From assembly GCF_013466605.1 (NCBI RefSeq), contig NZ_CP059162.1, positions 3,596,001 to 3,660,000 on the forward strand: DNA of 64,000 nucleotides, given 5' to 3'. Positions 21,826-30,162 of this stretch are shown piece by piece. Below the pieces are notes generated by a model. That model searched no databases and had not been told where the DNA came from. It saw nothing but the letters and a program-made list of their open reading frames with translations. The position numbers and the translations under genes were made by a program. The stretch is from Pseudomonas chlororaphis subsp. aurantiaca. GTDB lineage: Bacteria; Pseudomonadota; Gammaproteobacteria; Pseudomonadales; Pseudomonadaceae. The stretch's first letter is position 1. Each line of letters opens with the position of its first letter.

Positions 21826-21942
21826 AGGCCCGCAAGGAGCACCCAATGTGGCTTGACACACTTCAAGCACGTTAGACAACGCGCGGATCGACAGCGGGCG
21901 GCCCCGGTCTGAGATGAACAGATAGCGGTACGACAATTTCAG
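21826..21942 (-). pseudogene. Possible tyrosine-recombinase scrap
   Basis: On the minus strand about 39 residues (LKLSYRYLFISDRGRPLSIR then ALSNVLEVCQATLGAP) resemble the part of tyrosine integrases just before the second catalytic Arg/His box (YLFxSDRGxPLS). A neighbouring frame (EAILACHFEAMRRYLQMSPA, about 21965-22025) may be another piece of the same element. Catalytic residues are not preserved. The assignment rests on wording only. Confidence 0.3.
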
Positions 21943-22201
21943 ATGATGTGGCTCTCAAAGCGCCGGCGACATCTGCAAATACCGCCTCATCGCCTCAAAG
22001 TGGCATGCCAAGATGGCCTCATCGATGATCTCCACCAACTTGCACCAGCAACGGTACCCGCTGACCTGAAGAGAACCGGCACTGAATCAGCTTCATCTGC
22101 AGCCACCTCAGTTAAGGGCTAGCCATGAACACGGAGTACATGGCCCGTTAACAGAGTGGACGTCAGAAGCAGGTCTGTCGAATCAAGACCTTACGATCCT
22201 C

Positions 22202-22331
22202 ATGAACATCTATGACATGACCTGTCGTTTAACAAGTGGGCGATGACAGATGTTCATAAGTCAGTCTGGCTCTTGTTCTAAAGACTTACAGGACGAAATC
22301 GTCGGGGTATTGTTCATCGATTTATGTTCAT
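22202..22331. repeat. Cluster of TGTTCAT repeats
   Basis: TGTTCAT occurs at 22251-22257, 22311-22317 and 22325-22331 on the + strand and at 22202-22208 on the minus strand. The copy at 22244-22259 reads GACAGATGTTCATAA. A related GACAGCAGGTGTTCATAA stands at 26891-26908, beyond the NTPase gene. Clustered short repeats on both sides of one gene are what mobile-element ends look like, but no transposase is left. The 21756-22584 gap holds no other gene that I can support. Confidence 0.35.
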
Positions 22332-22584
22332 AGCGTGCTAGCCAGCAACCTCCGGCACGACGTATGACGATGTACGCTTCGCAGTTAGAAAAACGCATCG
22401 GGGCTACGGGCTTGCCGCTAGAGGACTGCAGCGCTGAGCCCCATCCACTGGATATCCTTCAAGAAGGCTTAGGTGATCAAAAATGGCATATCGCCGCCAT
22501 GGTATTCTCCCGATCCAGTTGGGGAGGTGAGATTTTCCAAGCTCCCGTATCGACGTTTCAGGATGGAAGTCAGGGGCAGGGCCG

Positions 22585-25500
22585 ATGTATCGATCAATGC
22601 TGAGTCGCATCAAACGCAATTGGATGGCGCTGTCCATAGGCAGTCGAGCCGCAGTAACCGCCTTCAGCGCTGCGCGGAGGCCAGCAAACTCCCTCGGATC
22701 GTTCGAGCCGTTGACTCCTGTACTCTTGGAGGACAAGGGATTCAAGCGCTATGAAGAGGAGCTACTCAAAGGTCTCCAGAATAAAGAAGTCCTCAACATC
22801 GCAGTCACTGGCGGCTACGGGGCAGGCAAGAGCAGTGTGCTCAAGACGTTTTTAGAGCGGCATCCAGAATTCCCGCACGCCCTGGTGTCCTTGGCGACCT
22901 TCAGCGAAACCAAACCATCGCCCAGCAAATTTGGTACGTCGATCGAATCAGTTGGTGAGGCAACAGCCGTCCCGTCAGCGAACATAGCAACTACTCCTCC
23001 GACGCCTGACCTTATGAATCGGATCGAAGAGACCATAGTGCAGCAGCTTCTCTATTCGGTGCCGGCGTCAAAGCTACCCAAAACCCGGCTCAAACGTATT
23101 GTTCAGGCATCCGGGCTCGCAGTCTATCTGCACACCGTATTGCTGATTTGCCTGTTGGCCAGCGTTCTGCGCTTCTGCCTTCCCTCGATCGAGAAGCGTA
23201 CAGACGTTGAAGTGAAGTGGCTGGTCGACGGCCTAAATGCGATTCCAGAGTGGTTGGCCATCGGATGCATCCTTGGGAGTGGAATCTATCTGCTGTACTC
23301 AGGGCTTAGATTCATCTCAATGTTCAGCATCGACGGCCTGACGCTCAAGGGTGGGAAGCTTGAAGCCACACACCATGGCTCTGTGCTGCACAAGAACGTC
23401 GACGAGATCATCTATTGCTTCGAGCGAAGCGACATTCGGGTCGTGGTGATTGAAGACCTGGATCGCTTCGATACCCAAGACATCTTTTTTCGGCTACGCG
23501 AAATCAACTTCACAATTTGCCAGTCCCCGCAAGTGCGTCGACCAGTGCACTTTATCTACGCCATCCGCGATGAACTGTTCACCGTTACCGACAAGACAAA
23601 ATTCTTTGATCTCATCATCCCGATCATCCCAGTGGTCAATTCTGAGAATTCGCGTGAGAAGCTGAACGAGCTCATGAGGAGCAGAGCTGTAGGTGAAGCA
23701 GTCCTTGGAGCCAAGCTGGATCCGGCAGTGGTCGAGACGGTCTGCTATTACGTAGATGAGATGAGGCTCATCAAAAATATTGTCAATGAATACGATATCT
23801 ACTCGAGTCTGCTGGCAAATGATGGCCTGGAACTCAACCCGAACAAGCTGTTCGCCATCGTGGTGCTCAGGAACCTTCACCCCGAGGCCTATGCTGAGCT
23901 GCTCAAGCGCCGGGGCGCGATCCACTCGGTGCTTGCAGGCTTTCAGGACTGGGTAAAACGGCAAGTAGTGGCGCTCCAAGGTGAGATTGAAATGCTTCGC
24001 GAGAACCTCACACGCAAGCAAGCGGAGGTAGCCAAAAGCGTTACCGAACTTCGCGTGTGCTTCTGGTTCGAAATCATCAACCGGGCGAATCTGGAGCGGG
24101 CCAACCGGATCAGATGCGATCAGAGTTCGGCCTTTACTTTACCTACGTTTGTAGGTGATGACGCCTTCGCAATCGTTACCCAATCCAGGCGACTTCAACC
24201 AGTCTTACAACTAGAGAATTACGGCCCTAGCGAGCAAGGCGGGCAAGTTGATCTCAAGCAAGCGCTTGAGGCGTTTGATTATCAAGCTCGTGCCGCACGA
24301 CTCGAGCAGTCATTTGATGACCTTGAGGAAGAAATCACCCAGCTCCTTAAGCAGGTGACACGCCTCAAGACCATCCCTTTCCGTGAGGCTGTGAAGGATG
24401 GCTATAGCGACGTGGTAGCTGTGGGGCTCCAGGGCCTTGAAGTCGTCATCTACCTGATGCGTAAAGGGCTGCTCGATACCGATTATGTGGACTACCTGGG
24501 GTATTTCTACGAAGGCTCAATCACCCAGGCCGACAAGAATTTCATCCTGGCGATGACCAGAGGCGAAGTGCTGGACGTGGCAACGGTGCTGGACGATCCA
24601 GAACGCGTTTTGAGTAAGCTCGACGTCGACGCTATGGACGCCGGCCGAGGGCTGATTGCCAATGTGATCAAGACGCTGGCGCGCCATCGTGACACCCAGT
24701 TCGTCGAGCAAGCCAGGCTAAAGCTCGCGACGATTTTCAAAAGTGCACACGCCCGTTTAGAACGATTCGCCGAAGCGATGGAGCTTATTGTCGCAGAGCC
24801 TGGTGATGGCAAGACGCGCACTGTCCAAGCGCTTCTGGAAATCGATCAGCACCTAATCCTCCAGTTGCTCAAATCCGAGCGTTTTCAACCCAATCACACG
24901 AGAGCCGGTCTTATCTGCACCTTTCTGGATACCCTGACGGAAGAGCAGATAGCAGGTATGAAGGATCGACAAGGGTTGCTGCTTAAGGCGATCAATGCCT
25001 TGCCCAACGTTGCCGAGCTCGTCCCGCAGCTTGAGAACCCGTTCAATGGTTGGAAGTGGCTGAGAAGCAAGCCTGCCCAGTTTGACAGCCTTAACGAAAC
25101 GACCGACGCGACGATACTGCGCAAGCTGGTTGAACTAGGATGCCTCAAGCTTTCGATTCCAATGCTGAAACTGGTCATGGTGCGGCTGGCTAATGCTCCT
25201 CTGACAGACAGCCCCGTTACATACCAGGGCTTGCTTTCGCTCGAGCTGGCAGGATTCGCTGACCAGGTTAAGCAGATGCCAGATGCATTTGTAGATGAGC
25301 TGTTGAGCCAGCAACAAATACTGCCTGAATCCGAAAGTTCGCTTGTGACGCTGTTGGATTATTGTCAGCCGGATCAAAAGCAGATGGAGGCGTTACTGAC
25401 CTTCACGGACTGCAAAATCTCAGATCTCGAACCTATACCTCATTCGCTCTGGATCAGGCTCCTCGAAGACGATAGGATCGAACCTGTCAGCGCTGCGGCC

Positions 25501-26436
25501 TGGACCTTCCTCGAGCGGAGATATCGTCCTGATGAAAGTGCTGAGGCGACTGAGGAAAACGGGGTCAACACCGAGGCGCTGGCTGCCATTCAGGAGGCAT
25601 TTCTGCAATACGTCAATCGACACGCTGAAGCGTTGGGTAGGACGCTATGGGAGGGCGATGAAGATGACCAAAGAGCACTGCAACGCTTTTTTCTCCAAAG
25701 CGCAACCATCAGTAATACGACGCTGCGGTCGGTATTCCAAGGCGTGAACCTGTCGCCGGAAGTCGTGCTCAACTCGAACATTTCTGCCACCCGCTGGGCC
25801 TACATTGCCTATAACAGCACTGTTCCTTATACACCAAAGATCCACTCTGCACTTGTCAGGGCAGCCGGCAATTTGGAGGGTGCTTATATTCAGCACCGGT
25901 GGACGGTTGCGCGGGACATACTTGACCTGGACGCATTGCCAATTAAGGTGGTGCATGAAGTCAGCCGAAATGGTAGGGCCACACTGGAAGATACGCTTCG
26001 GATGTGGGCGGGTATTTCGTTTGATGCCTATCCCACTTGCGAAGGCGCAACAGTGGAGCTGGCCAAGGTGTGCGGTCATGCCAACGCTCAAGGTGCACGT
26101 TTCAAGGCTGACTACCTGAGTGTGCTCGTTCAGATCGCTCAGGTGGGCGACCTGGAGCGAGAAGAGCGCGTGGAGGTTGTCATTCAGGCGCTGGCGCTGA
26201 ATGGCGCCTGGGAGCAGATAGTACCGGCCCTTGACCTCCTTGATAGCGCGTACCTAAAACTAGCTAAATCGGGAAAAGTGGTGCTGCCGACAGCGGGTGA
26301 AGACCGACGCTTGGTCGAGGCCTTGCAGGGCCGAGGCTTTGTCAGCTCAAAGAAGTTCGAAGACAAACGTACCGTTGCATATGGCAAGCCCAGCGCGATT
26401 CGGGCGGCGCTCGGATCCGCTGGGTGGCTGACTTAG
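22585..26436 (+). CDS. YobI-like P-loop NTPase, 1283 residues
   Basis: A very large single-gene P-loop ATPase. The Walker A motif is GGYGAGKSS (residues 76-84) and Walker B is IRVVVIEDLDRFD (about 284-296). Two hydrophobic segments lie between them (about 177-200 and 222-241), as in KAP and YobI-type NTPases, where a membrane hairpin is inserted in the ATPase fold. Residues after about 450 are helical, repeat-like and without recognised domain. The N-terminal FEPLTPVLLEDKGFKRYEEE is the family's usual lead-in. The start is uncertain (ATG 22585 or 22597; weak ribosome site). Families of this type are frequent in defence-rich accessory regions; that role is inference. The neighbouring CHAT fragment fits such a setting. 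Confidence 0.75.
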   Translation: MYRSMLSRIKRNWMALSIGSRAAVTAFSAARRPANSLGSFEPLTPVLLEDKGFKRYEEELLKGLQNKEVLNIAVTGGYGAGKSSVLKTFLERHPEFPHALVSLATFSETKPSPSKFGTSIESVGEATAVPSANIATTPPTPDLMNRIEETIVQQLLYSVPASKLPKTRLKRIVQASGLAVYLHTVLLICLLASVLRFCLPSIEKRTDVEVKWLVDGLNAIPEWLAIGCILGSGIYLLYSGLRFISMFSIDGLTLKGGKLEATHHGSVLHKNVDEIIYCFERSDIRVVVIEDLDRFDTQDIFFRLREINFTICQSPQVRRPVHFIYAIRDELFTVTDKTKFFDLIIPIIPVVNSENSREKLNELMRSRAVGEAVLGAKLDPAVVETVCYYVDEMRLIKNIVNEYDIYSSLLANDGLELNPNKLFAIVVLRNLHPEAYAELLKRRGAIHSVLAGFQDWVKRQVVALQGEIEMLRENLTRKQAEVAKSVTELRVCFWFEIINRANLERANRIRCDQSSAFTLPTFVGDDAFAIVTQSRRLQPVLQLENYGPSEQGGQVDLKQALEAFDYQARAARLEQSFDDLEEEITQLLKQVTRLKTIPFREAVKDGYSDVVAVGLQGLEVVIYLMRKGLLDTDYVDYLGYFYEGSITQADKNFILAMTRGEVLDVATVLDDPERVLSKLDVDAMDAGRGLIANVIKTLARHRDTQFVEQARLKLATIFKSAHARLERFAEAMELIVAEPGDGKTRTVQALLEIDQHLILQLLKSERFQPNHTRAGLICTFLDTLTEEQIAGMKDRQGLLLKAINALPNVAELVPQLENPFNGWKWLRSKPAQFDSLNETTDATILRKLVELGCLKLSIPMLKLVMVRLANAPLTDSPVTYQGLLSLELAGFADQVKQMPDAFVDELLSQQQILPESESSLVTLLDYCQPDQKQMEALLTFTDCKISDLEPIPHSLWIRLLEDDRIEPVSAAAWTFLERRYRPDESAEATEENGVNTEALAAIQEAFLQYVNRHAEALGRTLWEGDEDDQRALQRFFLQSATISNTTLRSVFQGVNLSPEVVLNSNISATRWAYIAYNSTVPYTPKIHSALVRAAGNLEGAYIQHRWTVARDILDLDALPIKVVHEVSRNGRATLEDTLRMWAGISFDAYPTCEGATVELAKVCGHANAQGARFKADYLSVLVQIAQVGDLEREERVEVVIQALALNGAWEQIVPALDLLDSAYLKLAKSGKVVLPTAGEDRRLVEALQGRGFVSSKKFEDKRTVAYGKPSAIRAALGSAGWLT

Positions 26437-26566
26437 CTCTACAAGGGTTTACCGGTGGCGCAGTGGGACTTCGTTCTTTCCACTTGTCGACGTCAAGTTT
26501 GGATCTATCAGCAGCTTGGATAGGTGCAGTCCCATTGCCTGCTGGTTAGCATTGGGACAGAAGCGT

Positions 26567-26926
26567 TCAACTCAGCATCTGGAAAAGCGCTGGATAAAAA
26601 GCTGTCTTGGGATCACGCAGGCACCATGCTGCATTCGTGATGGGGCTCAGTGATCCAAACCCCATGGACATCCAGTCAATCGTCATAGAAGCCATGCCTG
26701 ACTCTCCTTGCAGCAGCTTTTCCCGACCGGCTAATACCTCCACAAGCAAGGCAGAGGGGATCTCGAGACTCATGCCATTGTTTCCAGTTGTCATACGGAT
26801 AAGCGATTGTGGCATCAGGACGTAATGGGCGTCATCTGGGATGCAGAAATGGCGCTGGTCCTGGATGCAAACCAGGGGGTTAGTGGAAACAGACAGCAGG
26901 TGTTCATAAACGATTGCACACATCAT
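26567..26926 (-). CDS. Hypothetical protein, 119 residues
   Basis: An open frame starting MMCAIVYEHLLSVSTNPLVC and ending YPALFQMLS, with protein-like composition but only moderate third-position GC and no ribosome site. It lies between the NTPase and the AraC genes, overlapping one TGTTCAT repeat. It may be an accessory gene or chance. The remainder of 26437-26953 holds nothing recognised. Confidence 0.3.
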   Translation of the reverse strand: MMCAIVYEHLLSVSTNPLVCIQDQRHFCIPDDAHYVLMPQSLIRMTTGNNGMSLEIPSALLVEVLAGREKLLQGESGMASMTIDWMSMGFGSLSPITNAAWCLRDPKTAFYPALFQMLS

Positions 26927-26953
26927 ATTTAACGTATGGTTGATGTCAGCTGT

Positions 26954-28015
26954 TCACAGTCGGCTTTGACGATCATTCAACCGGCTCTGAAGCAGAAATG
27001 GCTGTCTGCGTAACCCCAACTGCTTCTGGCATTCCAACGGGGACATGCCGAACCAGCGATTGAATGCTCGGGAAAAGGTACTGACGTCGGCGTAGCCGAG
27101 CAGTTGCGCCACGTGGGTCATGCTGATCGAGGGGATTTTCAGGTAGTTGTGCACCATTCCCTGGCGGGTTTCATCCAGCAGTCGCTGGAAGGAGGTGCCT
27201 TCCTGGGCCAGGCGGCGTTGCAGTGTGCGTGGGTTTATCGCCATGCAGTCGGCAACCCGCTCGATCGTGGCCCGACCGCTGGGCAACAGGTTGCGCAGCA
27301 ATTGTCTGACGTAGCCCGGCATTTCGTCCGCGGCCAGGCGCTCCATGCCGCTCAGATGTTCAGCCATCAGTTGGTGCAGGGTTTCATCGGCAAGACTCAG
27401 TGGCAGCGCCAGCACCGAGGCGTCGAATAGCAGCCCGGTGTGGGCTGCGGCGAACGTCGGCGTAATACCCAGCGCCCGCCGATAGGCCGACTCATCGCCA
27501 AGGGGAGGGTGGCGAAGCAGCACCGCCTTGGGTTGCCAGTCTCCACCTGCCAGGGTGCGCATCAGCCGCAGGCCGACACCACAGGCCAGCTCTTCTGCCT
27601 GGGGCAGCCCGGGAACGGCCTGTTCACCGGCCCGATAGCTGAGGAGTGCCATGCCGTCGACGACATCCAGGCCGATTTGCGCCGCGCCGTTGTAAAACCC
27701 GTAGTGGGTCCGCAGTTCGAACAGCGCATCACCGACGGTCCTGGTGTTGTGGATCAGGTAGAAAATATCGCCAAAGACATCGATCCCCTGGTAGAGCCCA
27801 TACTCCAGGCCGAACAACGCGTTGCTGGAGCTCTGCTGGCAGAGCTCCAGCAACTCGCAGTAGCGACGGAAGGACAAGATATCTTCCGGACGGCGCAGGG
27901 ATGCCGGCGGCAGGGAAGCGCAGCGCAACATATGGGTCGGATCCAGACCCTGACGGGCAGCGAATTTGTCGAAACCCGCAAGGCTGAGTGCGCGAATGAA
28001 AGGATTGATCGTCAT
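26954..28015 (-). CDS. AraC-family regulator (OruR/ArgR-like two-domain type)
   Basis: A 353-residue regulator with an N-terminal ligand-sensing domain of the Arabinose_bd type (residues about 20-210) and a C-terminal AraC DNA-binding domain. Its two helix-turn-helix units are visible as RATIERVADCMAINPRTLQR and MTHVAQLLGYADVSTFSRAF, then RWFGMSPLECQKQ. It lies 12 bases after a paralogous AraC gene and is surely co-transcribed. The pair are similar throughout (shared FGLQFGL/FGLEYGL, RTLQRxLxxxGT, ADxSxFSRAFxRWxGMSP), pointing to tandem duplication. Likely targets are the GATYTGCA direct repeats upstream of the two miniprotein genes. Confidence 0.9.
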   Translation of the reverse strand: MTINPFIRALSLAGFDKFAARQGLDPTHMLRCASLPPASLRRPEDILSFRRYCELLELCQQSSSNALFGLEYGLYQGIDVFGDIFYLIHNTRTVGDALFELRTHYGFYNGAAQIGLDVVDGMALLSYRAGEQAVPGLPQAEELACGVGLRLMRTLAGGDWQPKAVLLRHPPLGDESAYRRALGITPTFAAAHTGLLFDASVLALPLSLADETLHQLMAEHLSGMERLAADEMPGYVRQLLRNLLPSGRATIERVADCMAINPRTLQRRLAQEGTSFQRLLDETRQGMVHNYLKIPSISMTHVAQLLGYADVSTFSRAFNRWFGMSPLECQKQLGLRRQPFLLQSRLNDRQSRL

Positions 28016-28027
28016 GTTCCGCCACTT

Positions 28028-29032
28028 CTATTGCCGATGAGGGGGTTGCAAACGCTGCTTCCACTTTTGCGGGCTCATGCCGTTCCAGCGGTGGAAGGCC
28101 CGGGAGAAGGCGCTCAGGTCCGCGTAACCGAGCAGGCTGGCCAGCTGCGTCAGGCTGATCGACGAGTCGCAGATATAGCGCGCGGCCATTGCCTGGCGCG
28201 TCTTGTCCAGCAGCTCCTGAAAGCCAGTGCCTTGGGCCTGAAGATAGCGCTGCAGGGTACGCGGGCTGATCATCATGTACTCGGCGACCTGGCGTATCGT
28301 CACCTGGCCGCCGGCAAGCCGGCTGCGCAACAGTTTCTGCACGTAGGACGGCAGCTCCTGCAGCGTCACCCGGGCCAGCTCGTCGATATGCTGCTGGACC
28401 AGTTGTTGGCATCTGGCATCCGTCGGGCCCAGTGGGGTCGCCAGCAGCGATTCATCGAACACCCAGGCATTGACCGGGCTGTCGAAGCGCGGAAGCACAC
28501 CCAGTAGGGCCCGGTAGGCTCCGCGGTCCGCGGCGGCAGCATGGCGCAACATCAAGGCCCGCGGTTTCCAGGCGTGCCCCAGCAAGTCATGCAGCAAGTG
28601 CGCGGCCACGCCCATGGCCAGCTCCACGGTCTGCCGCACCGAGGTCAGATCGCCGTCGGTGATGTCGTACAACAGCAGGGCACTGCCGGCCTGTCGTTCG
28701 AGACGCACTTCCGCACCATCGCTATGGACATGGAAATAACGGGTCAGCAGCGTCAGCGCTTCCCCCAGGTTGCCGGTGCTGCGCATTGCGTACAGCAGCG
28801 GCCCTAGCCCTTGCGGCCCTTGGCGCAGGCCGAACTGCAGACCGAACAGGGGATTGTTCGCACGCTGTGCGCACAACTCGATCAAGGCATTGAACTGCAC
28901 GCCGGAAAGCTGCTCGGGTAGCGGGTCTGCGGGCAGCTTGACCTCAGCCAGGGCCAGGGATGGATCGAGCCCCAGGCTGCTGACAAACTCAGTGAACCCA
29001 AGCAGGGCGGTGCCACGGACAGTAGACGTCAT
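28028..29032 (-). CDS. AraC-family regulator, first of a tandem pair
   Basis: A 334-residue protein with the same architecture as its downstream neighbour. The N-terminal effector domain contains NNPLFGLQFGLRQGPQGLG, and the C-terminal DNA-binding domain has VTIRQVAEYMMISPRTLQRY and LTQLASLLGYADLSAFSRAF. The start at 29032 (MTSTVRGTALLGF) has GAGG at correct spacing; longer versions do not. Divergently transcribed from the 48-aa miniprotein. The intergenic space contains two GATYTGCA half-sites 21 bases apart, the geometry expected for an AraC-type dimer, so this regulator probably controls the miniprotein promoter and perhaps its own. Confidence 0.9.
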   Translation of the reverse strand: MTSTVRGTALLGFTEFVSSLGLDPSLALAEVKLPADPLPEQLSGVQFNALIELCAQRANNPLFGLQFGLRQGPQGLGPLLYAMRSTGNLGEALTLLTRYFHVHSDGAEVRLERQAGSALLLYDITDGDLTSVRQTVELAMGVAAHLLHDLLGHAWKPRALMLRHAAAADRGAYRALLGVLPRFDSPVNAWVFDESLLATPLGPTDARCQQLVQQHIDELARVTLQELPSYVQKLLRSRLAGGQVTIRQVAEYMMISPRTLQRYLQAQGTGFQELLDKTRQAMAARYICDSSISLTQLASLLGYADLSAFSRAFHRWNGMSPQKWKQRLQPPHRQ

Positions 29033-29129
29033 CTCAAGCCCTCGAATGAGCCATGGGGCGTGGCCAGGCGCGCGGTTGCCGGCCCGACTCCCGTCTGTTG
29101 CCAGAGCGCGCGACCCGAGCACCTGGCAG

Positions 29130-29158
29130 GATTTGCACAATAACTGGCGCGATCTGCA
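29130..29158 (+). promoter_or_regulatory. AraC-type operator, direct repeat with 21-bp period (copy 1)
   Basis: GATTTGCA at 29130-29137 and GATCTGCA at 29151-29158, followed by AAGCTTTT. The same arrangement recurs at 36853-36881 before the related gene. Downstream bases (CAATAACAAAAGAC) are also shared. Confidence 0.65.
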
Positions 29159-29246
29159 AAGCTTTTACCCCTGCCGGCGACCAGACTCGAATCACCAATA
29201 ACAAAAGACCTGCGTTCAGCCCGAGGCTGGATGATGGAGGTACTAG

Positions 29247-29393
29247 ATGCGCCGGTTCCTGTCCGCTTTCCTGGTTGTCGCCCTGATCTCGGGCGCCGTC
29301 TATTTTCAGTTTCAGCCTTCGAACAAGACGATTCACCATCAATCCAAGCACCCCCCGGTTGCCAGCATCAGCGAAGCGCTCGGCCATTTCTGA
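29247..29393 (+). CDS. Membrane-anchored miniprotein, 48 aa (copy 1)
   Basis: A short gene with a strong ribosome site (GGAGG six bases before the ATG). The product starts MRRFLSAFLVVALISGAVYF, a signal-anchor helix with basic N-terminus, and ends PPVASISEALGHF. A second gene at 36971 encodes a 57-residue relative with the same N-terminal MR-x-FL...A-V-Y pattern and the same C-terminal PVASIxE....F motif. Conservation of both ends with a variable middle argues for a real protein with a periplasmic tail. Its promoter carries AraC-type half-sites. Function unknown. It ends ten bases before the convergent TetR gene. Confidence 0.65.
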   Translation: MRRFLSAFLVVALISGAVYFQFQPSNKTIHHQSKHPPVASISEALGHF

Positions 29394-29403
29394 GGGCGCG
29401 CAC

Positions 29404-30006
29404 TCACACCCAAAGAGCCGTTTCCGGCGTGGGCGAACGCTCGTTCGACACGCCGGAACACAGGGCACCATGCAAAAACATCTGCTCCAGTGTGCGGGCT
29501 GAATTGGCATTGGCCGCGCGCCCGCGTTGTTCGGCATCGACCATGCCGTAGATCAGGGTGATGAACAGTTCGCTGAAGATCGCCGCGGTAATGTCGATAC
29601 GAAACACGCCTTTTTGCTGGCCGCGCAGGAAAAACGCGTCCAGCGCTTCGATGTAAGGCCGCCAGCGCGCGTCGCCGCGTTCGAAGTCGAGGAAGTCGGG
29701 GCGGTATTGCACCATCAGGAACGCCAGCAGCTCACGATGGGCCAGGTGTTCTCTGATCAAGCGGCGCAGTGCCTCCAGCGGCTCGGCGTGCTGCAACCCG
29801 GCGCTCTTGATGATCCGCTCGAGCGTGCCCTCGGCGTACGCCTCCAACTGGTGTTCCAGGTTTTCCCGTGTGCCGCAGTAGCGATGCAGTGTCGCCTTGC
29901 TTACCCCCGCCAATTGCGCCAGCTCCTTCATGGTGGCGCGCGGTCGATTGACTACCGCCAAGGTCAGCGTCTTGAGCAGATGTTCATCATGGGAAGTCGG
30001 GGTCAT
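29404..30006 (-). CDS. TetR-family regulator (pump-linked, copy 1)
   Basis: A 200-residue TetR repressor with HTH ATMKELAQLAGVSKATLHRY at residues about 25-45. The ligand domain contains RPYIEALDAFFLRGQQKGVF and TLEQMFLHGALC. The start at 30006 (MTPTSHDEHLLK) has GAGG upstream. It is divergent from the RND pump operon with a TGAG-N10-CTCA inverted repeat between them, so it should repress the pump and itself. A clear paralogue stands at 36059-36631 on the far side of the pump and carries the same operator in front of it. Confidence 0.88.
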   Translation of the reverse strand: MTPTSHDEHLLKTLTLAVVNRPRATMKELAQLAGVSKATLHRYCGTRENLEHQLEAYAEGTLERIIKSAGLQHAEPLEALRRLIREHLAHRELLAFLMVQYRPDFLDFERGDARWRPYIEALDAFFLRGQQKGVFRIDITAAIFSELFITLIYGMVDAEQRGRAANANSARTLEQMFLHGALCSGVSNERSPTPETALWV

Positions 30007-30090
30007 CACCAAGCCTCGGATGGATTTTCCGGATGGGCACCTGTGCAGGTCACTATCCAGGTTTCTGAAATATGACAAATATTACCCATA

Positions 30091-30108
30091 TGAGACATTG
30101 TTGACTCA
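30091..30108. promoter_or_regulatory. Putative TetR operator (copy 1)
   Basis: TGAGACATTGTTGACTCA: inverted repeat TGAG-N10-CTCA, flanked by CCCA on the left and TGGG on the right, between the TetR gene and the RND operon. Same 18-bp layout as 36718-36735. Confidence 0.6.
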
Positions 30109-30162
30109 TTGGGATTTAGAAAGTAGCATTCGAGTCGTTTTCAATCAAGCCTCGGGTGATTT

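Noticed and set aside
22404-22745. 113-codon minus-strand frame overlapping the NTPase start
   Set aside because: Overlaps the better supported NTPase N-terminus and shows no family signal.
29142-29158. Possible sigma-54 promoter TGGCGCGATCTGC
   Set aside because: The GG and GC elements are 10 bases apart instead of the required 12, and the AraC half-site reading explains the conserved bases better.
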